Shown here in pieces: positions 57,422-64,000 of a stretch of 64,000 nt of DNA. The first letter of the stretch is position 1; each line of letters begins with the position of its first letter. A program made the translations under genes and the position numbers. The stretch spans positions 52,654,684-52,718,683 of the forward strand of contig NC_087064.1 of the NCBI RefSeq assembly GCF_963678635.1, written 5' to 3'. Below the pieces are notes generated by a model, which worked only from the letters and a program-made list of their open reading frames with translations, did no database searches and was not told where the DNA came from. The DNA comes from Symsagittifera roscoffensis (Eukaryota > Xenacoelomorpha > Acoela > Convolutidae).

Positions 57422-59440
57422 TTCATTTGAATGGCCTAATAACGCGTTGAAAACAACGTTTTTTCAATATAATTTCATAACATCCGAATAAACTTAATTA
57501 CTTGAAAAGTAACACAGAAAAAACGTGCAGAAACTTTTTGTTCATTGTAAAGATTTCAAAGTAAAAATGGCTATTTGAAGATTTTTCAACAATATATCAA
57601 AAAAAAGTATCTCAATTTTTTAAATTTTGTACTGACTTTCGAAGTTTTACTTTTAGTTACATGAGAAAAAAACAACAAGTTTTTCATATTTCGAATAAAA
57701 GCCTTTTTTTAAAAAACAAAAAAAAGTTTATGCTAGAAAAGCCGGTTGCTGTGCCTGTAGCGCAGATTGCTGAAAAACACAAAGAAAAGAAAGTTTATCT
57801 GTTTTTTTTGTATTTTACAGTCGCTTTTTAGCAGCTGTGTGATCAGATAATTATTCACATGCTTATAGAAAAAACCCTTAAAAAATTTTTTTGCACTTTT
57901 TTTGTTTTTGATGATAATTGTTGTTAACTTTGTTTATTTTGCTAATTTCATACGCGTTTATACATGAATCAGGTATTTGTTTTTTATAAGAATTCAATTT
58001 TTTTAGGTAGAATTATAATTTTTTGAAATTTGTTAGAAAAATGTTATTGCCATGGAAGCAATAAGCGCTTCCACAACTCAACTTTATTTTCAAAAAATCG
58101 AAAGGTTCTAATATGATATATCACTACACCTAGTCCAATGATTAAATGTGCTATTTGATTTTGCGTGGAAAACAAAACTAAAAAAAATTAACTGTAAACA
58201 AAGTTACTCCCCATTTTTGGAACAATCAGAAGCTTGCTGCTATTGGAAAAAATTTTGAATCACTCTTTGCGAAACTGGTGCTCAATAGTTATGCCATTTG
58301 AAAAAAAAAACAAATTAGTGAAAGTAAAAAAAAAACAATTGTTTGGCCATCTGGACAAAATTTGTCACAGAGGCCTTCTAGGTGCTGAACAACTCCTGTA
58401 AACCTAAAATTGACTATGAGTAATAAATTTCTTAGCTAGTCCGACCCATAAGTTTATTTTAACATAGAAAAAATTGAAAAAAGACGTAACTTTTATTTTT
58501 TTGCGGTATAATTTTGCATGTCCTACCTTAATAAGAGAAGCTTGAATGAGGTTCTGAAATGGGCTCTTCGAGTTACAAAATTTTAAATTATAAAAAAAAC
58601 TAAAACAGTAATAATTTTTTAAGTTATATTAAAAAATTATTATTGCCAAGGAATCGCTAAAAAACTCCAGAACTAGTTTTTATTTTCAATAAAACCAAAG
58701 CTTTCAAGCTTATTCGACAAATTCTATCAATTTTAAATAAAGAGCGTTACTCGCTCGATATTAGCTTAAATATCAAAAAATTCAAACCCGTTTTCTTTGG
58801 CACTGGATAAATTTTTGAAAAAACTAAGCGTTGTTCAAACAAGACTAAGAATGCATTAATATGACTATTTGTGGTACATGATGTTTTGCGCATTTTTTAC
58901 TATGATAAAAAACTGATATAAGGTTCTCAACGGAACACTTTTGGTCCAAAAACTCTAACACAAAAAAACGATGCAGTGTGGTTATTGACTCTAGAATAGC
59001 TCTATGACAAGTTTCGTTTGAATAGTCAAATTACGCGTTTGAATACAGATAACAGCCTTTTTCAAAACAAATTTAAAAGTTTTCATTATCATCTATCAAA
59101 TTTTGAGCTCTTCGTCAAAAAATTAGATCTATCATGAATCAAAGAGTGTTAAAAAGAAAACAGCATCAACCTGAAGGACATTTTCAATCTTCGCAAAGTT
59201 TGAAAACCAAAATTTGCCATTGTAAGATCCTTACTATAATCAATCGAGAATCAAACTGAACAATGACAACTCAATATTTTCAGTTTGTAACAATTTCTAA
59301 GAATGTGACGAAAAAATTGTGCTTGAAGTCTCTTTTTTTTCTAAAACAGACAAATTTCGAGTGTTTACTATACTTTTTTGAGCTCATAATCAAAAAAATA
59401 TTTTTCCAGTGTTTATTATTCGGAATAATTTTATCATTCA
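57422..59440. repeat. Diverged repeat-family DNA after the duplication
   Basis: No gene is supported. Sequence at 57950-58530 is a diverged copy of the family at 45280-46880 (ACGCGTTTATACATGAATCA, ATTGCCATGGAAGCAATAAG, AATTTGTCACAGAGGCCTTC). AACGCGTTGAAAACAACG at 57440 onward recurs near 61666 in a further copy. Confidence 0.5.
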
Positions 59441-60000
59441 GAACCTTCAGCGCTTCGCCCGATACGAGTGATCAAATACCGTAAAAATATGGAGGTTTGC
59501 AAAATACCTAGTTGGCCAATTTCTGATAAATCACGCGCTATTCCGCTATTGAAGCGTAAATGATGACGAAAAATCGTTCCAACAAGCAAAATCGAACCAA
59601 CAAGTTACTTGACTAAAAACTTATCATTTTGCTATCTACATATAGCATTATCTATACTACTAAGATAGATCAAACAATTTTTGAAAAATTTTTTGTTCGT
59701 CCAGGAAACGATAAAGTCAAAACATGCCCAATTTTACTCGGAAAAGTCGAAACATATTGGATTTTGGTCGAGATAGTCAAAATTTATCTGAACTGGGTCT
59801 AACTCAACAAAACTGAACACTTCTCTGCTGAGTTGAAACATACTAAAATTAGGACGAGTAAGTCGAAGCAGGCCAAAATTTGGTCAAGAAGGTCGAAATT
59901 TACTAAACATGATCGAGGCGGTCGAAACAATTTTGTCGAGAAAGTTGAGATAAAAAACTGAGCGCCTCGACCCGGGTATCAGTTTGTTCTCGACGTCAAT
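59440..60000. repeat. Diverged dispersed repeat and GTCGAAA minisatellite
   Basis: 59440-59600 is a diverged relative of 38040-38830 (CAGCGCTTCGCCCGATACGA, CACGCGCTATTCCGC, AAAAATCGTTCC). At 59740-59970 about seven degenerate units with GGTCGAGA and GTCGAAACATA recall the minisatellite at 5500-5728 in the opposite orientation. Confidence 0.5.
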
Positions 60001-60640
60001 CAATATAAACTAAAATCAAAGACTAAGTATGAAAAATATTTAAAAAATTTCTCAGCAGTTTTGCTCAGCAACCTTTTAAAGTCTTCGAGTTTGATCTTTT
60101 AATAACTTTCTGCAAAGGCGCTCAGTCATTTGCGAGTCATTTTGCCAGTATATGAATAAATGTTGATAAATAACCAATACTTTAGCTTGAACTGACGCTA
60201 CCAATAGAAATAATCGAAAAACAATCATGTCTAAATGTTCAGTCAAAATGAGTCGTAGAGATTAATGTTTCAAATTTTTACTTGTGGTAGATAAAAAGTA
60301 TATTAAGACAAAACCTGTTTCCTTTTTCGCACTAACGAAATTTCCGAACATGAAAAACAAATTTATGCAAGGTTAATTGGTTGTTGTAATCGTAGCGCAG
60401 AACAATTTGTTCATATTGAAAAAAAAAACTGAAAAAAAAACTGTTTGACTCTGTTTTTCTTCAAGTTAGCGTCGTTTATACTAAGAGAAATTTACAAACG
60501 CGTATAAAATAAGCAAATTAAGCTAATTTGATAACAGTTATTTTTGTCAAAAATGAAAAACAAACAAAAACTTGCAAATTTTGTTTTTACAAAAAAAATC
60601 TATTTTTTTTTACAAAAATTTGAAAAATTTAATTATTTGT
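60001..60640. other. AT-rich stretch, nothing recognised
   Basis: I see no gene or structured repeat. Confidence 0.4.
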
Positions 60641-61740
60641 TGTCAGTTTCGCCTATTTACTGGTTTCTTACGCGATTATGCATGAATTTGGTATATATTT
60701 TTTTCGAATATAATAAAACAGACATCTATAATTTAATTGAATAATTTGAATTTTGTTCGAAAACTTACATTGGCAGGGAAGCGCTAAGACAAGCTTCCAC
60801 GACTAGTTTTTTTGTCAAAGCAAGTTTGTTCAGCATGAATGACCAATTTCATTTTATCTTTTTTACAAATTTTACCCGATTGTATAACTCGCTGAATTCC
60901 AAATGTTTCAAATCACTTTTTAGTGAAACTGGAGCAACTTTCTCAAAAAAAAATATAGCGTTCAAATTACGAAAGAAAGAGCTTTTTTATGGTATATCAT
61001 TTCATTCAATCCGATGAACGTTTGGGGTACCTGATTTTAAATGGAAAATAAAACAAAAGAAAAAAACTAAAAAACACCCTAATCAAAGTTCCTACCCATT
61101 TTCAGTGGTCAGAACAAAAAGTATGAAAAGACATTCCAAAACAATTCAACTGTTGATCGACCTTGCATCTGGAATACAATTTCTAAATCAAAGTCAAAAG
61201 CATCCGGCTGCTGAAAAAATAATTTCTTGGAATCGATCTTTCCGGCAAAACTGGTGTTCAATATTTGTTAGAACACAACGAACTCATAGCCTTATTCGCG
61301 TATTTTTTGTTCCGGTTGAAAAGTTTGAATTTGACGAAAAAGTTGAAAGTTTTGCCCTTTGTGGAAAAAATTCACATCTGTTCCATTTGAAAAATATGCT
61401 ATTTGAGAAAAATAAAAGTAGTCAAATTGCAAAAAAAAAAATTAAAGGTTATTTGGCCATTTTGACAAACTTTGTCTCAGAGGTGTTCTAGGTACCGAAG
61501 AGTACTGTGAACAACACAAGTAATATGAAAACGGAATTTCTTTGCCGGGCCGTCACACGAGTTTTTTTAGCTGAAAACAGAAAAAAAACGGTATTATTTT
61601 TTCATTTCGTAAGGGAAAAATTTTGCATTGTTTGCAACGTTAAAAGAAACTTGAGTAAGGGTCTCAACGCGTTGAAAATGATGTTTTTTTTCAATATTTT
61701 AAATGCAAGTAATCTCAACTAGTTGAAAAGGAAACAGTAA
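60641..61740. repeat. Unclassified ~1.5 kb repeat family, third diverged copy
   Basis: Contains TACGCGATTATGCATGAATT, ATTGGCAGGGAAGCGCTAAG, TATATCATTTCATTCAATCC and TTGTCTCAGAGGTGTTCTAG in the order of the other copies. The 128-residue frame at 61105-61491 falls in it but is not conserved in frame with the other copies, so I do not call it a gene. Confidence 0.5.
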
Positions 61741-61859
61741 AAACGTGGAAAACTTTTTCGGTTATTATAAAGATTGAAAACCAAAAGTCTTTGTTTCAAT
61801 ATTTTTACTATAATTAATAGAAAACCAAACTGAATAAAGATATCTCAATGTTTTCATTT

Positions 61860-62165
61860 TTGTATCGACTTTCGAAGAAAATGACGGAATATTTTTGAAT
61901 CAGACCAGTTTTGACTTTTTACTAGTCTTCCTTGACAATATAACCAGGCTATCCAAATTTTAGGTCTTCGCCCTATACGAACAGCCTTGTTTCACTTTAG
62001 GCGTATTAGTTTCATCAGTTAAGGAATAAAGCTCAGTCAAATGAATTTCAACAAATGCACAAAACGTTACGACTAATTTTAACAAAAACTGACACTTTTT
62101 TATTCTGACTTTCGAAGAAAGCGACAAATAGTTGTGCTGCTTTGGTTTTTTTGACAAAATATCAC
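61860..62165. repeat. Diverged TTTCGAAGAAAGTGACGG-type repeat, two pieces
   Basis: TCGACTTTCGAAGAAAATGA at 61866 and CTGACTTTCGAAGAAAGCGA at 62107, with TCTTCGCCCTATACGAACAG at 61964, are relatives of the repeat at 37850-38830. No gene is supported. Confidence 0.45.
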
Positions 62166-62384
62166 CTACAAATTACTGATATTTTGCGCTCAAAATTTAT
62201 AAGATATTGTTTAGTGATCATTTATCGTTAAGTTGAAATACTAGCAGAAAGGTCTGGTCGCTCTGCTTGCTTTTAGAAATTAAATAACCGAAAAAAAACT
62301 AACTTTCATATGCTCAAAACTTTTGATGTCGCGTTAATTCATCCACGCTCGTCTCCCGAAAATTCATAGGTCGTCCAGAACAAA

Positions 62385-62912
62385 AAAAATGCCCGCATCC
62401 AGGGTGTTTTTTTCTCGAGGGTGGGGACGAACTTTCAGCATTTTTTCGACATTTTGTCTACCTGTTTATAGGTCGACCAAAAGTATTTTTCGAGCTCTCC
62501 TAAATAACTATAAAGACCCTAGTCTTACCATTTTTCTTGCGCCGCAGGCAATTTTTCAAAAAACAGGCCAAAAAGGCACCACTGACAATTTTTGAAAACA
62601 GGCCAAAAAGGCAGAAAACAGGCCGAAAACAAACCAAAAAGGAAAAAACAGGCCAAAAATCAAAAAAACAGGCCAAAAACAGGCAAATAAGGCCAAAAAT
62701 TTTTGCTTTGACAAAAAAACGGTGTTTTTGGGCGCTCATTTCCCTTCATTATTAGTATATAATGGCGCCGAAGGCCCCTTTAGAAATTTTTAGGGTTAAT
62801 CAGCCGAAAATATGTGTCATTAAATAATAACCGAAGAGGGAGCTTTTGGTTGATGATGGGGTTGACCTCCTGAGGGGGAGGACGCCCCTGCACCGCAAAC
62901 TCCGCCCCTGTC
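62385..62912. repeat. Long copy of the hAT-like dispersed repeat with internal expansion
   Basis: The left end is degenerate (CCCGCATCCAGGGTGTTTTT); the right end is CTCCGCCCCTG at about 62900-62910. The core landmarks are present (GAGCTCTCCTAAATAACTAT, GCGCCGCAGGCAATTTTTC, AATGGCGCCGAAGGCCCC). In between, ACAGGCCAAAAA is repeated about eight times in tandem (62566-62700), which makes small frames on both strands. Confidence 0.7.
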
Positions 62913-63470
62913 CGCACCGAAGTTCCATGAATAATAATCGCTAATATTATCATTTAGCAGACATTTTCTATAAACTGAAAAAAAAGATCAATTTTAATTG
63001 CTCAAAAATGAAACAAAAAGGGATTATTTTTCAAAGCAATATATTTTCGTATGATTCGATCAGAGTAATTTATAATCGATTGTTTTTATTGAAAAAGTTA
63101 AATCCTTTTTAAATACAATTCAGTGGCAGATAAATTCCTCACGAATAAGACCCACGCACCAATCAAAGGGTCCCCTTTTCGTATTTTTAAGAACATTTAT
63201 CCATAAGGGAAAGGACCAACATACGAGATGTACAGCTCATTACAGCGAACCGCTGTTGTATCCCTGCTTAAGAACTGCAGGCAAGGTTGCCTCACCCTCA
63301 AGCAACGAGCGCGGATCATGGTGGGCCTCGAATATCCGACCCTTCGATTGAGAGGCGGAGACATAATCATTTCACCACCACTCCATGTATTTTTTTATGA
63401 CATCCATTTTTCGTCAACTCACCCTAAAAACTTACAAAGGCGACTTGGGTGCCAGTATATACGGATTTTG
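62913..63470. other. AT-rich DNA with one weak open frame
   Basis: The start shares CCGCACCGAAGTTCCATGAA with 322-352. A moderately G+C-richer plus-strand frame at 63228-63476 (82 residues, starting MYSSLQRTAVVSLLKN) ends at a donor-like GAG/GTGAGC. I do not recognise it and it may belong to the repeat that follows. Confidence 0.35.
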
Positions 63471-63662
63471 AGGTGAGCGCGCGCCGAAAAAAAAAGCATT
63501 TTTCAGTAATAATTTTCCAGTGCCAGAAACGGCATTTTGACCTTTTTTTAGCTAGCTTGCGGCGCAAAACTTTTTTTTGCTCAAATTAGAGTTATCATAT
63601 TGTTCTGGGAACGCTCGGAAAATCAATTGGTCGATCTTAGAAAAAAGTCTTAGATCCGCCCC
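63471..63662. repeat. Right-hand fragment of the hAT-like dispersed repeat
   Basis: GAGCGCGCGCCGAAAAAAAA (inverted relative to other copies) and GCGGCGCAAAAC, then ending AGATCCGCCCCTG at 63646-63658, which matches the family terminus. Confidence 0.55.
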
Positions 63663-64000
63663 TGATATAATTAATTTTTAATCAATTATAGTGCAATACT
63701 TTTTGTCAGTTTTTTGTTTCACGTTTCAGTAACTGGTTAATAATTAATAACTTTAATAATTGTCGTTTCTGCGCTGCGCAGAGGATCTATGAGAGAACAT
63801 CCAGACTGTCTAAGCATGGTCTGTTTCTCTTATTTCCCCACATTCTAGTCCTCGCTATTTTGTAGAGCGAAACTCTTTTTTGCGACTCAAGGCCGTTTTT
63901 TGCGTCTAGAACTTTGACATGGTACTGCTATTGCCGCCGAAATTGGTCAAGCTGAGGTAGACTTGAACCTAGAGTTTAAGTGAGAGCTCGTCCTCGCACA
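63663..64000. other. End of window, nothing recognised
   Basis: No gene, RNA or repeat could be supported in the last 340 bases. Confidence 0.4.

Noticed and set aside
61105-61491. 128-residue plus-strand frame
   Set aside because: It lies in a repeat family whose other copies read the corresponding segment in a different frame.
63228-63476. 82-residue frame as a gene
   Set aside because: Ends at a donor-like site and is slightly G+C richer, but no acceptor, partner exon or recognisable sequence supports it.

Overview
This is a window of an AT-rich animal (metazoan) nuclear genome. The evidence is spliced genes with GT-AG introns of 0.2 to about 5 kb, no operons, rRNA or tRNA, and dense small transposon remnants. 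The best-supported gene is a tubulin glycylase of the TTLL3/TTLL8 family, a cilium-associated enzyme. The lineage cannot be fixed from the sequence; an invertebrate is likely.

Layout. (1) 1-2126: AT-rich DNA with tandem repeats and an inverted-repeat element packed with GCGGAWTCCGC palindromes. (2) 2657-11227, minus strand: four splice-compatible exons give the last 248 residues of an unrecognised protein that ends in a membrane helix. (3) 11400-14013: weak exon candidates and small transposons. (4) 14014-23812: a complete-looking LTR retrotransposon with about 1.15 kb LTRs, a primer-binding site, a polypurine tract and a Gag-protease ORF, but no reverse transcriptase, RNase H or integrase. 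It carries two related 94-residue ORFs before gag and two overlapping ORFs before the 3' LTR. (5) 25188-41399, plus strand: nine exons of the TTLL3/8-like gene, intact from within the catalytic region to the stop codon and followed by AATAAA; N-terminal exons were not found. Its introns hold several inverted-repeat elements. (6) 36346-46884 and 46885-57421: a head-to-tail tandem duplication of a 10.54 kb unit, almost identical, with TTCATTT at the junction and both outer edges. It duplicates the last three TTLL exons, leaving an orphan second set. (7) 57422-64000: repeat-rich DNA related to the repeats of the duplicated unit.

How the parts relate. The minus-strand gene and the TTLL gene have their missing 5' parts facing each other across 11.2-25.2 kb, where the retrotransposon sits. 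The first duplicated copy is enough to complete the TTLL transcript, so the second copy is probably a non-functional 3' fragment unless read-through or alternative splicing reaches it. The most unusual items are the pol-less retrotransposon with its paired small ORFs, the near-identical tandem duplication, and the palindrome-rich small elements.
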